Shown here: positions 8,488-18,117 of the stretch, piece after piece
Layout: each line of letters begins with the position of its first letter
How positions within the stretch are numbered: the first letter of the stretch is position 1
From: Maribellus maritimus
Lineage (GTDB): Bacteria; Bacteroidota; Bacteroidia; Bacteroidales; Prolixibacteraceae
Direction of reading: 5' to 3'
DNA length: 64,000 nt
Assembly (NCBI RefSeq): GCF_022267315.1
Contig: NZ_JAIKLE010000011.1
Location: 115,006 to 179,005 of the forward strand
The notes under the pieces: generated by a model
The model's database searches: none
Told to the model about the DNA's origin: nothing
What the model saw: the letters and a program-made list of their open reading frames with translations, nothing else
Position numbers and translations under genes: made by a program

Positions 8488-10131
8488 TTAATTTTCAGGA
8501 ATTTTAAAAATCTCTTCAACTTCCTTTAATTCGGTTTCTTTTCTTTTTTCATCCCAGTTCAACAACGTAGCAGCAATATTTAGAACTTTCGCCAGTGTTT
8601 CTTCTCCCGGATGACCAAGCGTTCCGATTCCGGTTCTTCTGAATAAAATATCACTCAATTTTATTGACATCTCATTTTGAATGGCGTAAACAACCTGAGC
8701 TTCAATTTCGCCATCAGCATTTAACCTTGCGGAAAGTCCTTTTTCTTTCGCCAAAAGCAAGAGGGAATCAATCTCGGTTCCATACATCTTGCAGAGAAAA
8801 TCAATTTGTTCTCCTTCAAATTCAGGATTCTCTTCTGTTTTCTCATCAGCAAAACGTTGAAAATTTTCAATATCACTTCCTCTTAAAAATTTTGAAGTTG
8901 AAATTGACACAATAGGTTTCTTTCCTTCCTTTTTAAAAAGATAGTTAACTACATTTTCCGCCAGGCTGCGGCTCGTGGTATATTTTCCCCCTTCAACGGT
9001 AATAACACCGGGGATTCCGTCTTTTTCGTGATCAACAATTTCATATTTCCGCGATGATTCGTATACATCTTTTGTTTGATCTTCTACAAGCGGTCGTAAC
9101 CCCCCGTATACAAACTGAACATCGGAATATTGTAATTTTTCTTTCTCTCCAAACACTTGATTTACCTCTTCAAGAAAATCGTTGACGGTACTTTTTGCTA
9201 CTTTATATTCATCGGGTTTTCCAATAAATTCCTTGTCGGTTGTACCTATTAATGTGCGATTTCGCCAGGGAACAATAAAACAATGACGCCCGTTACGGGT
9301 AGTTGCAGTTACGATATAATTGTTCACCAGTTTTTTGGTTATAAAATGAATTCCCTCGGAACGACGCAACACTTTTATTGAGTCCTTTTGTAAAGCTTTA
9401 TTTACAATAACATCTGCCCACGGCCCGGAACAGTTGATCACATACCTTCCTAAAACATTATATTCATTGTTTGCAACTTTGTCGAAAACTTTACATCCAT
9501 AAACCTTTTTTTTATGTGACTTCTTTTCGAACAGGAAATCTTTCACTTCCGCATAATTTAGCACTTTTGCTCCTGCTTCAACCGCCGATTTAATAAATGC
9601 AAGTGTTAATCTTTCCGGGCTAAAGCTGATACAGTCGTAATATATTTGTGAGTATGATAATCCATCAGAGATTAAACCGGGTTCCAGATTCAAAGCATTG
9701 TTTCTCGATATTGTTTTGTGCTTTGGCATTCTTTTACTTTTATCGCGCAACCAATTTTTATCAAACGAAAGTAAATCGTACAGGATCATTGCTGCTTTCA
9801 GCATCCATCCCGGAGTTTTGCCATTTTTATACCCCGTTAAAAGATAGGGTGCAGGATGTACAAAATTTGGTGCAATATTGGTTAAAATCCTTCTCTCACG
9901 AAGTGATTCCCGAACCAGCTTCAATTCCATTTTTGCCAGATAACGTAGTCCGCCGTGGATCATTTTGGAAGTCGCCGCTGATGTTGCTCCACCAAAATCA
10001 TCTTTCTCAAATAATGCCACCGAAAAACCCCTGGTTACAGCTTCATAGGCAATTGCGGCGCCCGTGATTCCGCCTCCAATAATCAAAACATCAAAATGAT
10101 TGTCTTTTATAAAACTTGTTGTTCTTTTCAC
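8488..10131 (-). CDS. glpD: Glycerol-3-phosphate dehydrogenase/oxidase (FAD-dependent)
   Basis: A 547-residue GlpD/GlpO-type enzyme oxidising sn-glycerol 3-phosphate to DHAP at the membrane. The N-terminal Rossmann motif LIIGGGITGAAIAYEAVTRG and FEKDDFGGATSAATSKMIHGGLRYL are diagnostic of the DAO fold of this family. GTTDKEF and YVFGGLRPLVE-like segments (here FVYGGLRPLVED) support it, and the C-terminal helical domain is present. It is the promoter-proximal gene of a two-gene minus-strand unit with the AGPS-like flavoenzyme. The ATG at 10131 puts the FAD motif near residue 14, as expected. Confidence 0.94.
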   Translation of the reverse strand: MKRTTSFIKDNHFDVLIIGGGITGAAIAYEAVTRGFSVALFEKDDFGGATSAATSKMIHGGLRYLAKMELKLVRESLRERRILTNIAPNFVHPAPYLLTGYKNGKTPGWMLKAAMILYDLLSFDKNWLRDKSKRMPKHKTISRNNALNLEPGLISDGLSYSQIYYDCISFSPERLTLAFIKSAVEAGAKVLNYAEVKDFLFEKKSHKKKVYGCKVFDKVANNEYNVLGRYVINCSGPWADVIVNKALQKDSIKVLRRSEGIHFITKKLVNNYIVTATTRNGRHCFIVPWRNRTLIGTTDKEFIGKPDEYKVAKSTVNDFLEEVNQVFGEKEKLQYSDVQFVYGGLRPLVEDQTKDVYESSRKYEIVDHEKDGIPGVITVEGGKYTTSRSLAENVVNYLFKKEGKKPIVSISTSKFLRGSDIENFQRFADEKTEENPEFEGEQIDFLCKMYGTEIDSLLLLAKEKGLSARLNADGEIEAQVVYAIQNEMSIKLSDILFRRTGIGTLGHPGEETLAKVLNIAATLLNWDEKRKETELKEVEEIFKIPEN

Positions 10132-10279
10132 AGACTATTGTTTGCCTAAATTTAGTTTTTATTCAAATGATAAAAAACTATTCGCCATAATGATTGTTAA
10201 ATAGACAAATGAAATTAAAAACGATAAAATAGCAGAGTATCTCATCTTATTTTTAAAGTTTCATAAATAAAATCGTTTA

Positions 10280-10314
10280 TTTGTTTTCATTTTAAAAAAA
10301 TATTTTCATATTTG
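10280..10314 (+). promoter_or_regulatory. Putative Bacteroidota-type promoter of the leu operon
   Basis: A TTTG at 10280-10283 and CATATTTG at 10307-10314 (one mismatch to TAnnTTTG) are spaced 23 bases apart, close to the Bacteroidota -33/-7 arrangement. Transcription would start near 10320, just ahead of the leader peptide at 10337. Sequence match only. Confidence 0.5.
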
Positions 10315-10336
10315 CAGCAAATCGTAAGCAAAACGA

Positions 10337-10408
10337 ATGAAAAACACGATTAACATATCAATTCTTAGCCTAATTCTAGGTATTATTCTTCTAATTAAGA
10401 AGAAATGA
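10337..10408 (+). CDS. Leu/Ile-rich leader peptide of the leucine operon
   Basis: A 23-codon reading frame: ATG at 10337, TGA at 10406-10408. The product begins MKNTINISILSLILG and ends IILLIKKK. Twelve of its 23 residues are Leu or Ile (five Leu, seven Ile), concentrated at codons 5-20. The TGA stop is embedded in the 5' arm of an antiterminator stem, and a terminator hairpin follows within 60 bases. This is the arrangement of a classical amino-acid attenuator leader. Both leucine and isoleucine control make sense because the operon encodes leucine genes and a citramalate synthase. The function is inferred from composition and position. Confidence 0.85.
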   Translation: MKNTINISILSLILGIILLIKKK

Positions 10409-10477
10409 GAATGGTGTGTTATTAAAAGATATTTGGAAAAAGTGAAGCCATTCTCATCATAAGAGGGTGGCTTTTTT
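10406..10477 (+). promoter_or_regulatory. leu leader: Transcription attenuator (mutually exclusive antiterminator/terminator)
   Basis: The antiterminator pairs TGAGAATGG (10406-10414) with CCATTCTCA (10448-10456), nine perfect pairs. The terminator pairs 10445-10455 with 10463-10473, eleven pairs with two G-U, a 7-base loop and a run of six T (10472-10477). The two structures share 10448-10455, so only one can form. A ribosome finishing at the TGA covers the 5' arm and allows termination. A ribosome stalled at upstream Leu/Ile codons frees it and allows read-through into leuA. Pairing is read directly; the mechanism is inferred from known attenuators. Confidence 0.85.
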
Positions 10478-10542
10478 CATGTGAAGCATTTGACAGAGAA
10501 ATTAAAGAAAAATAAATTTCAAATAATAAATTACAGATTACC

Positions 10543-12060
10543 ATGAGTGACAGACTTTACATTTTCGACACAACTTTGAGGGACGGAGAACAGGTTCCGG
10601 GTTGCCAGTTGAACACAGTGGAAAAGATTGAAGTCGCCAAAGCATTGCAGGAGTTGGGAGTCGACATTATTGAAGCAGGATTCCCCATCTCAAGCCCTGG
10701 TGATTTCGAATCGGTAGTTGAGATTTCAAAAGCGGTTACATGGCCAACAATTTGTGCCCTGACCCGCGCAGTAAAAAAAGATATTGATGTTGCTGCTGAA
10801 TCACTAAAATACGCAAAAAAAGGACGTATTCACACAGGGATTGGAACATCAGATTTTCACATCTACCACAAACTAAACTCGAATCCGGAACAAATAATTG
10901 AACGGGGAGTTGAAGCTGTAAAATATGCAAAAAAGTTCGTTGAAGATGTTGAGTTTTATGCTGAAGATGCAGGCCGAACAGAAAACGAATACCTGGCCCG
11001 TGTTATTGAAGCAGTAATTAATGCGGGTGCTACCGTAGTAAATATCCCTGACACAACAGGATATACACTTCCGCACGAATTTGGCGCTAAAATCAAATAT
11101 TTAATGGAACATGTTTCCAATATCCATAAGGCAACCATTTCAACACACTGCCACAACGATTTGGGTATGGCAACAGCAAACACGGTTTCCGGTATTTTAA
11201 ACGGGGCCCGACAGGCTGAGGTAACCATTAACGGAATTGGTGAGCGCGCCGGAAATACGTCTCTGGAAGAAGTTGTAATGACTTTAAAAACGCATTACAA
11301 AAGTTTGCAGATTGAAACCGGCGTAAATACGCAAAAAATATATGGAACCAGTCGTCTTGTTTCAACCTTAATGAACATGCCGGTTCAGCCCAACAAGGCG
11401 GTAGTCGGAAGAAATGCATTCGCACATTCATCAGGAATTCATCAGGATGGTGTTTTGAAAAATCGCGAAAACTATGAAATTATGGATCCTGCGGAAGTAG
11501 GAATCAACGAATCGTCGATTTTACTTACTGCACGAAGCGGACGCGCTGCATTAAAACACCGGCTTGAAATTCTTGGTTTTGAACTGACAAAAGAAAAACT
11601 GGATGAAGTTTACGAAGAATTTTTAAAACTGGCGGACAAGAAAAAAGACATCCGTGACGATGATATTGCATTACTGGTAGGTGATGCAACCCGTCAGGAG
11701 CGCAGAATAAAACTGGACTTTTTACAGGTTGTTACCGGCAAAAATATGATGCCGATGGCGACCGTTCGGTTGGACATTGCAGGTGAAAAATTTGATGCGA
11801 CTTCGGCAGGAAACGGTCCCGTTGACGCTGCCATCAAAGCGGTAAAACAAATCATTCACCGGCAGGTGGTTATCGAAGAATTTTTGGTACAGGCAATTAC
11901 ACGGGGAAGTGACGATATTGGCAAGGTACACATGCAGGTAGAATACGAAGAAGGGATTTTCCACGGTTTTGGTGCCAATACCGACATAATTACAGCTGCA
12001 GTGGAAGCATTCCTCGACGCCATTAATAAAATTCCGGTGGGACAGCCCGCAACGGTTTAA
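10543..12060 (+). CDS. leuA: 2-isopropylmalate synthase
   Basis: A 505-residue LeuA, condensing 2-oxoisovalerate and acetyl-CoA in the first committed step of leucine synthesis. The N-terminal HMGL-like TIM barrel opens with [17 protein letters not shown]. The metal-binding [14 protein letters not shown] and the [14 protein letters not shown] motif are present. The C-terminal LeuA dimer/regulatory domain covers about residues 380-505, so leucine feedback inhibition is likely. It is the first structural gene behind the Leu/Ile attenuator. A second HMGL-family synthase lies downstream at 14535, and this one matches LeuA best. Confidence 0.96.
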   Translation: MSDRLYIFDTTLRDGEQVPGCQLNTVEKIEVAKALQELGVDIIEAGFPISSPGDFESVVEISKAVTWPTICALTRAVKKDIDVAAESLKYAKKGRIHTGIGTSDFHIYHKLNSNPEQIIERGVEAVKYAKKFVEDVEFYAEDAGRTENEYLARVIEAVINAGATVVNIPDTTGYTLPHEFGAKIKYLMEHVSNIHKATISTHCHNDLGMATANTVSGILNGARQAEVTINGIGERAGNTSLEEVVMTLKTHYKSLQIETGVNTQKIYGTSRLVSTLMNMPVQPNKAVVGRNAFAHSSGIHQDGVLKNRENYEIMDPAEVGINESSILLTARSGRAALKHRLEILGFELTKEKLDEVYEEFLKLADKKKDIRDDDIALLVGDATRQERRIKLDFLQVVTGKNMMPMATVRLDIAGEKFDATSAGNGPVDAAIKAVKQIIHRQVVIEEFLVQAITRGSDDIGKVHMQVEYEEGIFHGFGANTDIITAAVEAFLDAINKIPVGQPATV

Positions 12061-12102
12061 ATTGAAAGTAAAACATAATTAGATATTTCGCTAAAATAAA
12101 AA

Positions 12103-13503
12103 ATGGAAGCAAAAACATTATTTGATAAAATCTGGGACGCCCACGCAGTAAAACAAATTAAAGACGGTCCCAGTGTTCTGTACATCGACCGTCATTTGAT
12201 TCATGAAGTAACCAGTCCGGTAGCATTTCTGGGACTTAAAAAACGCGGATTAAAAGTTTTCCGTCCCGATAAAACGACAGCAACACCAGACCATAACGTT
12301 CCTACTGAAAATCAGCATCTTTCCATTATTGATGAACTTTCACGGCACCAGGTGGAAATGTTGAAGAAAAACTGTGCTGAACATGGAATTGTATATCACG
12401 ATTTACAGTCAGAAGGGCATGGAATTGTCCATATTATAGGGCCTGAACTAGGTCTTACACAGCCAGGGATGACCATCGTTTGTGGCGACAGCCACACTTC
12501 AACTCACGGCGCTTTTGGTGCCATAGCATTTGGAATTGGAACAAGCGAAGTTGAAATGGTTTTGGCCAGCCAATGTATTATGCAGCCCAAACCGAAAAAA
12601 ATGCGAATTACGGTAAACGGCGTTCTAAATGAAGGGGTAACAGCAAAAGATATAGCGCTTTACATCATATCACAAATCTCAACCAGCGGTGGAACAGGCC
12701 ATTTTATTGAATATGCAGGTACAGCTATTGCCAGTTTGAGTATGGAAGGCAGGATGACGCTTTGTAACCTTAGTATAGAAAGTGGTGCCCGCGGGGGAAT
12801 GATTGCTCCTGACGATATTACCATAAACTATGTAAAAGGTAGGAAATATGCGCCAGAAGGAGAAGACTGGAATAAAGCGGTAGAGGCCTGGAAAGAATTA
12901 AAATCTGACGAAGGTGCTGTTTTCGACACCGAATATACTTTTGATGCTGCGGAAATTGAACCCATGATTACATACGGAACCAACCCGGGAATGGGAATCG
13001 GGATTTCAAAAACAATTCCTACAACAGATGGTATGACCGGAAGTGACAAAGCCACTTTTGAAAAATCGTTGCAATACATGGGATATAAAGCAGGTGAGTC
13101 CATGAAAGGAAAAACAGTTGATTACGTTTTCCTGGGCAGTTGCACCAATGGAAGAATCGAAGATTTCAGGGCATTTACCGAATTTGTAAAAAACAGGAAA
13201 AAAGCACCAAATGTAATAGCCTGGCTGGTTCCGGGCTCTAAACATGTTGAATATCAGATTCGTGAAGAAGGCTTGGTTCAGATTCTGGAAGCAGCTGGTT
13301 TTGAATTGCGTCAGCCGGGATGTTCAGCATGTCTGGCAATGAACGACGACAAAATTCCGGAAGGCAAATATGCGGTTTCTTCTTCGAACCGAAATTTTGA
13401 AGGTCGCCAGGGACCGGGGGCCCGAACCCTGCTTGCAAGTCCGCTTACTGTTGCAGCTGCAGCATTAACCGGGAAAGTTACCGATCCCAGAGAATTAATG
13501 TAA
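12103..13503 (+). CDS. leuC: 3-isopropylmalate dehydratase large subunit
   Basis: A 466-residue aconitase-family protein that isomerises 2- to 3-isopropylmalate with LeuD. Motifs include [24 protein letters not shown] and the [4Fe-4S] cysteines in [11 protein letters not shown] and [10 protein letters not shown]. The full length matches bacterial LeuC (about 466). It lies 42 bases after leuA. Unusually, it is separated from leuD by about 410 bases holding a broken four-helix-bundle gene. Confidence 0.97.
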   Translation: MEAKTLFDKIWDAHAVKQIKDGPSVLYIDRHLIHEVTSPVAFLGLKKRGLKVFRPDKTTATPDHNVPTENQHLSIIDELSRHQVEMLKKNCAEHGIVYHDLQSEGHGIVHIIGPELGLTQPGMTIVCGDSHTSTHGAFGAIAFGIGTSEVEMVLASQCIMQPKPKKMRITVNGVLNEGVTAKDIALYIISQISTSGGTGHFIEYAGTAIASLSMEGRMTLCNLSIESGARGGMIAPDDITINYVKGRKYAPEGEDWNKAVEAWKELKSDEGAVFDTEYTFDAAEIEPMITYGTNPGMGIGISKTIPTTDGMTGSDKATFEKSLQYMGYKAGESMKGKTVDYVFLGSCTNGRIEDFRAFTEFVKNRKKAPNVIAWLVPGSKHVEYQIREEGLVQILEAAGFELRQPGCSACLAMNDDKIPEGKYAVSSSNRNFEGRQGPGARTLLASPLTVAAAALTGKVTDPRELM

Positions 13504-13510
13504 GATTGAA

Positions 13511-13911
13511 TATTGATTATTGATTAATTATGGATAGATATGAATTAAAGAATAGAACTAAAATTTTTGTACATCAATGTGTAAAAATTGCTTCTTCTCT
13601 CCCAAAAACAAAATTGGGATCTCATATTAAAGGTAAGTTAATCAGGTGCGCCACATCGGTTGCTGTAAACTACAGAGCAGTCCTTTTAGCGCAATCTGAT
13701 GCTGCTTTTGCAGCAAAATTATCAATAGTCATTAAGAAGTAGACGAATGTGATTTTTGGATTGAATTTGCATCGGATGAAGAAATTGTATCATTAGAAGT
13801 AGTCGCTTCTTTTATAAAAGAAGCTAAAGAACTAACCGCAATTTTCATCGCCAGCAGAAAAAAAATTCAGTCTAAAAAAAATAGAAAATAATCAACAATA
13901 AATAATCAATA
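13511..13911. repeat. Inverted repeats flanking the four-helix-bundle pseudogene
   Basis: TATTGATTATT at 13511-13521 and AATAATCAATA at 13901-13911 are perfect 11-base inverted repeats on either side of the gene. More loosely matching TTGATTAATT-type sequence lies next to them. They could pair in RNA, as the ends of 23S intervening sequences do. Low sequence complexity makes chance a possibility. Confidence 0.45.
13530..13891 (+). pseudogene. Frameshifted four-helix-bundle (23S rRNA intervening-sequence) protein
   Basis: The first 70 codons (13530-13742) read as a typical four-helix-bundle protein (YELKNRTKIF, LIRCATSVAVNYRAV, FAAKLSIVI) and then hit a stop. Shifting one base at about 13733-13736 resumes the family C-terminus (DECDFWIEFASDEEI, then FIKEAKELTAIFIASRKK) to a TAA at 13889-13891. 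One G missing from a GAAGAA-like context would explain it. The family is common in Bacteroidota, inside 23S rRNA intervening sequences and between genes; its cellular role is unknown. It sits inside the leu operon between leuC and leuD and is flanked by AT-rich inverted repeats. Whether the frameshift is real or a sequencing error cannot be told here. Confidence 0.85.
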
Positions 13912-13913
13912 AA

Positions 13914-14504
13914 ATGGCATACGACAAATTTTCAATTATAACATCACCTGCGGTTCCGCTTCCCATTGAAAATGTGGACACCGACCAGATTATTCCCGCA
14001 CGATTCTTAAAAGCCGTAGAACGCAAAGGTTTTGGTGATAATCTTTTCCGCGACTGGCGTTACAATAAAGACGGAAGTCCGAAAGCTGATTTCCCTTTAA
14101 ATGACCCAAATTTCTCCGGTAAAATTTTAGTTGGAGGAAAAAACTTTGGAAGTGGCTCAAGCCGCGAACATGCAGCATGGGCAATATACGATTATGGCTT
14201 CCGTGTTGTGGTTTCCAGCTTTTTTGCTGATATCTTTAAAGGAAATGCATTGAACAACGGCTTGTTACCAGTTGTTGTTTCTCCTGGGTTCCTTCAAAAA
14301 ATATTCGACGCTACAGAAAATGATCCGAATACAACTTTTGAAGTGAATCTGGAAAAACAGACTTTTACGATTTCTGCTACAGGTGAATCAACAGATTTTG
14401 AAATCAATCCGTACAAAAAACATTGTTTACAAAACGGACTTGATGACATCGACTACCTTGTGGAAATGAAAGATGAAATAGAAGCATTTGAAGCAGAAAG
14501 GTAA
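13914..14504 (+). CDS. leuD: 3-isopropylmalate dehydratase small subunit
   Basis: A 196-residue LeuD, the swivelling domain partner of LeuC. The motifs [16 protein letters not shown] near the start and [22 protein letters not shown] around residue 75 are diagnostic. The length is standard (about 200). It starts 22 bases after the end of the broken four-helix-bundle gene and precedes the citramalate synthase gene by 30 bases. Confidence 0.97.
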   Translation: MAYDKFSIITSPAVPLPIENVDTDQIIPARFLKAVERKGFGDNLFRDWRYNKDGSPKADFPLNDPNFSGKILVGGKNFGSGSSREHAAWAIYDYGFRVVVSSFFADIFKGNALNNGLLPVVVSPGFLQKIFDATENDPNTTFEVNLEKQTFTISATGESTDFEINPYKKHCLQNGLDDIDYLVEMKDEIEAFEAER

Positions 14505-14534
14505 GCTTTCTGCTCAGCTGCAAACAGATAAAAA

Positions 14535-16118
14535 ATGACAGGCAGAACAGTTGAAATAACAGGTAAACACCTGACGATAATGGACACTACCCTTCGCGAC
14601 GGCGAACAAACTTCAGGAGTTTCGTTTAGTGAAGGGGAAAAACTAAGTGTAGCAAAAGTTTTACTCGAAGATGTAAAAGTTGATCGCATTGAGATTGCTT
14701 CGGCACGAGTTTCAGAGGGTGAATTCAAAGGGACAAAACGGGTTATGCAGTGGGCTGCAGAGAAAGGACACCTGCATCAAATTGAAGTGCTGGGATTTGT
14801 TGACGACAAAACCTCACTTCAGTGGATTGCTGATGCCGGGGGTAAGGTAATCAACCTCCTTTGTAAGGGTTCATTAAAACACGTTTCCGAGCAATTGCGA
14901 AAGACACCGGAACAGCATTTGGCTGATATAAAAAAGGTAATTTCAAATGCTGCTGAAATGGGAATCCGGGTAAACATCTACCTCGAAGACTGGTCAAACG
15001 GGATGCGTAGTTCAAAAGAATATGTTCACCTTATGATCAAAAATCTTAAAGATGAAAAAGTTGATCGGATTATGTTACCTGACACACTTGGTATTTTGGA
15101 CCCGGATGAAACCTATGATTTCTGTAGCGAAATGATAGAAGCTTTCCCTGAAGTAAACTTTGATTTTCATGCTCACAATGATTATGACTTAGCGATTGCC
15201 AACGTCTTTCACGCGATAAAAGCCGGGATTCGTTGTGTACACACTACGGTGAACGGCTTGGGAGAACGCGCTGGAAATGCGCCTCTATCAAGTGTAATAG
15301 CAACAGTCAAAGACCATCTGAAAATGAAAACCAATGTGAACGAAACGCATCTGAATAAAGTTTCGCGTTTGGTTGAATCATTTTCCGGAATCCGAATCCC
15401 TACCAACAAACCATTGATTGGCGAATTTGTATTTACACAATGCAGTGGTATTCATGCAGATGGCGACAATAAAAACAATCTTTATTTCAATGAACTTTTA
15501 CCGGAACGTTTTGGAAGAATCCGCCAGTATGCGCTTGGGAAAACTTCAGGTAAGGCAAACATTAAAAAGAATCTGGAAGATCTGGGAATTGAGCTTGACG
15601 CCGAATCATTAAAAAAGGTTACACAGCGTATTATCGAACTGGGTGATAAAAAAGAAACGGTTACAAACGATGATTTGCCCTATATTGTTTCCGATGTTTT
15701 GAACAACGACATTATGGAACAAAAAATCAGGGTAATAAACTTCTCTGTAACACATACCATGGGATTGCGACCGGTAGCCAATGTATCGCTAGAAATTGAA
15801 GGAAGAAAATACGAAGAATTTTGCGACGGTGACGGGCAATATGATGCTTTTGTAAAAGCCCTTCGGAAAATTTATAAACGTTTAGGGAAGTCATTTCCAA
15901 AACTGATTGATTATGTGGTTACCATTCCCCCCGGAGGAAAAACGGATGCATTGGTTGAAACAGTTATTACCTGGAAAAACAGCCGTGAATTCAAAACAAA
16001 AGGATTAGATCCCGATCAAAATGCAGCTGCTATAAAAGCAACAATCAGAATGCTAAACATTATTGAAAATGATTTTAAGCCCGGAATTCTGGATAAAATT
16101 TTGAACAGTATTTCCTGA
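14535..16118 (+). CDS. cimA: (R)-citramalate synthase-type HMGL enzyme
   Basis: A 527-residue LeuA homologue of the citramalate synthase type. It has [21 protein letters not shown], the metal-site DFHAHNDYDLAIAN, NGLGERAGNAPLSS and a C-terminal LeuA regulatory domain (about residues 395-520). Citramalate synthases condense pyruvate with acetyl-CoA; LeuCD and LeuB then convert the product to 2-oxobutyrate for isoleucine. Finding it between leuD and leuB fits this shared-enzyme pathway, and the seven Ile codons in the operon leader agree. Substrate specificity is inferred from subfamily resemblance and context; a second isopropylmalate synthase is the alternative. Confidence 0.85.
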   Translation: MTGRTVEITGKHLTIMDTTLRDGEQTSGVSFSEGEKLSVAKVLLEDVKVDRIEIASARVSEGEFKGTKRVMQWAAEKGHLHQIEVLGFVDDKTSLQWIADAGGKVINLLCKGSLKHVSEQLRKTPEQHLADIKKVISNAAEMGIRVNIYLEDWSNGMRSSKEYVHLMIKNLKDEKVDRIMLPDTLGILDPDETYDFCSEMIEAFPEVNFDFHAHNDYDLAIANVFHAIKAGIRCVHTTVNGLGERAGNAPLSSVIATVKDHLKMKTNVNETHLNKVSRLVESFSGIRIPTNKPLIGEFVFTQCSGIHADGDNKNNLYFNELLPERFGRIRQYALGKTSGKANIKKNLEDLGIELDAESLKKVTQRIIELGDKKETVTNDDLPYIVSDVLNNDIMEQKIRVINFSVTHTMGLRPVANVSLEIEGRKYEEFCDGDGQYDAFVKALRKIYKRLGKSFPKLIDYVVTIPPGGKTDALVETVITWKNSREFKTKGLDPDQNAAAIKATIRMLNIIENDFKPGILDKILNSIS

Positions 16119-16205
16119 ATCTCCGGTAAAAAAATTAAAATATCTCGGAATTCTATCTCATACCTGTTTTGGCATGTAGAAGGTATCCGATAAAAAAAAC
16201 TATAA

Positions 16206-17270
16206 ATGAAACTAAACATTGCAGTACTTCCCGGCGACGGAATCGGGCCGGAAATTGTTGAACAGGCCATGAAAGTTGTAAAGGCCGTCACCAAAAAATT
16301 TAACCACGAACTGTCATATGAATATGGTTTAACCGGCGCAATTGCCATCGACGAGGTAGGAGATCCCTACCCTGAAAATACGCACGAACTGTGTATGAAA
16401 TCGGATGCAGTTTTATTTGGAGCCATCGGCGATCCCAAATTCGACAACAATCCCAAAGCTCCTGTTCGTCCGGAACAGGGATTGTTGGCTATGCGCAAAA
16501 AACTGGGGTTATATGCCAATATTCGTCCGGTTGAAACATTTGAATCGTTGTTGCATAAATCTCCTCTCCGCCGCGAATTGGTTGAGGGAGCTGATTTTGT
16601 TTGTATCCGCGAATTAACCGGTGGAATTTATTTTGGTGAAAAAGGGAGAAAAGATGGTGGTAACACTGCTTTTGATACCAACACTTATACCCGCGAAGAA
16701 ATTGAACGTATTCTGAAACTGGGTTACGAATTTGCAGGAAAACGTAACAAAAAACTAACAGTGGTTGACAAAGCCAATGTTTTGGAAAGTTCACGTTTAT
16801 GGCGCGAAGTAGCACAGGAAATGGCCCCAAATTATCCTGATATCAAAACAGAATACATGTTTGTGGATAATGCTGCAATGCAGATTATTCAGTGGCCTAA
16901 AAACTTCGATGTGATGGTTACCGAAAACATGTTTGGCGATATTCTTACCGATGAAGCCAGCGTTATTACAGGTTCACTTGGATTGCTTCCTTCTGCTTCC
17001 ATGGGAATACACACTTCGGTTTTTGAACCCATCCACGGTTCTTACCCGCAAGCTGCAGGAAAAGACATTGCCAATCCAATTGCAACCATTCTTTCCGCTG
17101 CCATGATGTTTGAATATGCTTTTAACCTCATGGAAGAAGGAAAAATCATCCGCGATGCTGTTACCGCATCAATGACCGAAGGTTACGTAACAGTTGATAT
17201 TGCCGAAGGTGAGTCATTCAAAACCTCGCAGGTTGGCGACTGGATTGCTAACTGGGTAGAAAGAAAATAA
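16206..17270 (+). CDS. leuB: 3-isopropylmalate dehydrogenase
   Basis: A 354-residue NAD-dependent beta-decarboxylating dehydrogenase. Motifs include [11 protein letters not shown] at the N-terminus, [57 protein letters not shown] and the NAD-binding [18 protein letters not shown]. The length is standard for LeuB. It is the last gene of the operon, 87 bases after the citramalate synthase, and is followed by a strong terminator. With LeuCD it probably serves both leucine and citramalate-route isoleucine synthesis. Confidence 0.97.
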   Translation: MKLNIAVLPGDGIGPEIVEQAMKVVKAVTKKFNHELSYEYGLTGAIAIDEVGDPYPENTHELCMKSDAVLFGAIGDPKFDNNPKAPVRPEQGLLAMRKKLGLYANIRPVETFESLLHKSPLRRELVEGADFVCIRELTGGIYFGEKGRKDGGNTAFDTNTYTREEIERILKLGYEFAGKRNKKLTVVDKANVLESSRLWREVAQEMAPNYPDIKTEYMFVDNAAMQIIQWPKNFDVMVTENMFGDILTDEASVITGSLGLLPSASMGIHTSVFEPIHGSYPQAAGKDIANPIATILSAAMMFEYAFNLMEEGKIIRDAVTASMTEGYVTVDIAEGESFKTSQVGDWIANWVERK

Positions 17271-17333
17271 AATGACGATACGAATTCCCATTCACATTTC
17301 ATCAATACTACAGTTCTGGAAATTACGAATAAG

Positions 17334-17373
17334 AAAGAGGCTGTCCAATTTTACCTTTGGAACAGCCTCTTTA
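17334..17373 (+). terminator. Intrinsic terminator of the leu operon
   Basis: AAAGAGGCTGT (17334-17344) pairs perfectly with ACAGCCTCTTT (17362-17372), extended by CC/GG across a small bulge. The end is T-rich and the hairpin lies 64 bases after leuB. Confidence 0.8.
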
Positions 17374-17420
17374 TGCCTACACCCGGAAAATACCGGGAAA
17401 AATTATGAGAATTGTATAAT

Positions 17421-17927
17421 CTAAAAATCGAGTGAAAGAAATTTATCAGGATGTGACAAATCTATTTTATCATTCAGTAATTCAGGTTTTATTTCTCCCT
17501 TTAAATAGACCAGCACATTATCGTCGCCGCCAACCAGAATTACCATTTCCTTTATCACGTTGTCATTCATTTTTCCAAAAATAGTTACGTCTTCGTTGTT
17601 TTCATGAATAACAAGAAGCTCCTCATAATCGCGTTTGCGGTTAATACCGTTATAAAATTCTTCATGCAGATTTATTCGTGCATTTAAATCTTCATTTTCT
17701 ACGGTAAGCACCCGAACTTTATCAATACTTTGCAAGATTTCGCGTTCCTCTTTATCGAGGTCGCCAAAACGTGAAGCCATACGAATTACCCAGCCGGGAA
17801 CTGTAATAGTGGTAACTCCTTCCTTCAATCGGTATTTCATAAATGCTTCAGAAACTCCGGGGTCGTAGCCACTACATGAAGTTAAAATCAGCAGGGCTGC
17901 AAATATGAACAATACATTCCGTTTCAT
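17421..17927 (-). CDS. DUF4252 lipoprotein
   Basis: A 168-residue lipoprotein. The signal peptide ends in ILTSC (Cys at about residue 18). The remainder fits the Bacteroidota DUF4252 family: VTTITVPGWVIRMASRFGD, an IDKVRVLTVENEDLN segment and a C-terminal VYLKGEIKPELL. In other genomes such proteins often lie beside ECF sigma genes; none is adjacent here. Function unknown. It is convergent with the leu operon and separated from it by that operon's terminator. Confidence 0.85.
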   Translation of the reverse strand: MKRNVLFIFAALLILTSCSGYDPGVSEAFMKYRLKEGVTTITVPGWVIRMASRFGDLDKEEREILQSIDKVRVLTVENEDLNARINLHEEFYNGINRKRDYEELLVIHENNEDVTIFGKMNDNVIKEMVILVGGDDNVLVYLKGEIKPELLNDKIDLSHPDKFLSLDF

Positions 17928-18117
17928 AACTTTGATTTTAGTAACTTAACCTTATGACGTTTAAGCTAAGATTTCGTTACCTCAAAGTTGAAGAAAAACG
18001 ATTTTTTATGCGATTTTTTTCGATGAGTCAAGAGCAATTAACGACAAACGGGTTAAGAAGCTCCTCCGAAGTAGTTGACTGAAATTGTAAAACGCCTCGG
18101 TTCACCGAATCACTCAT

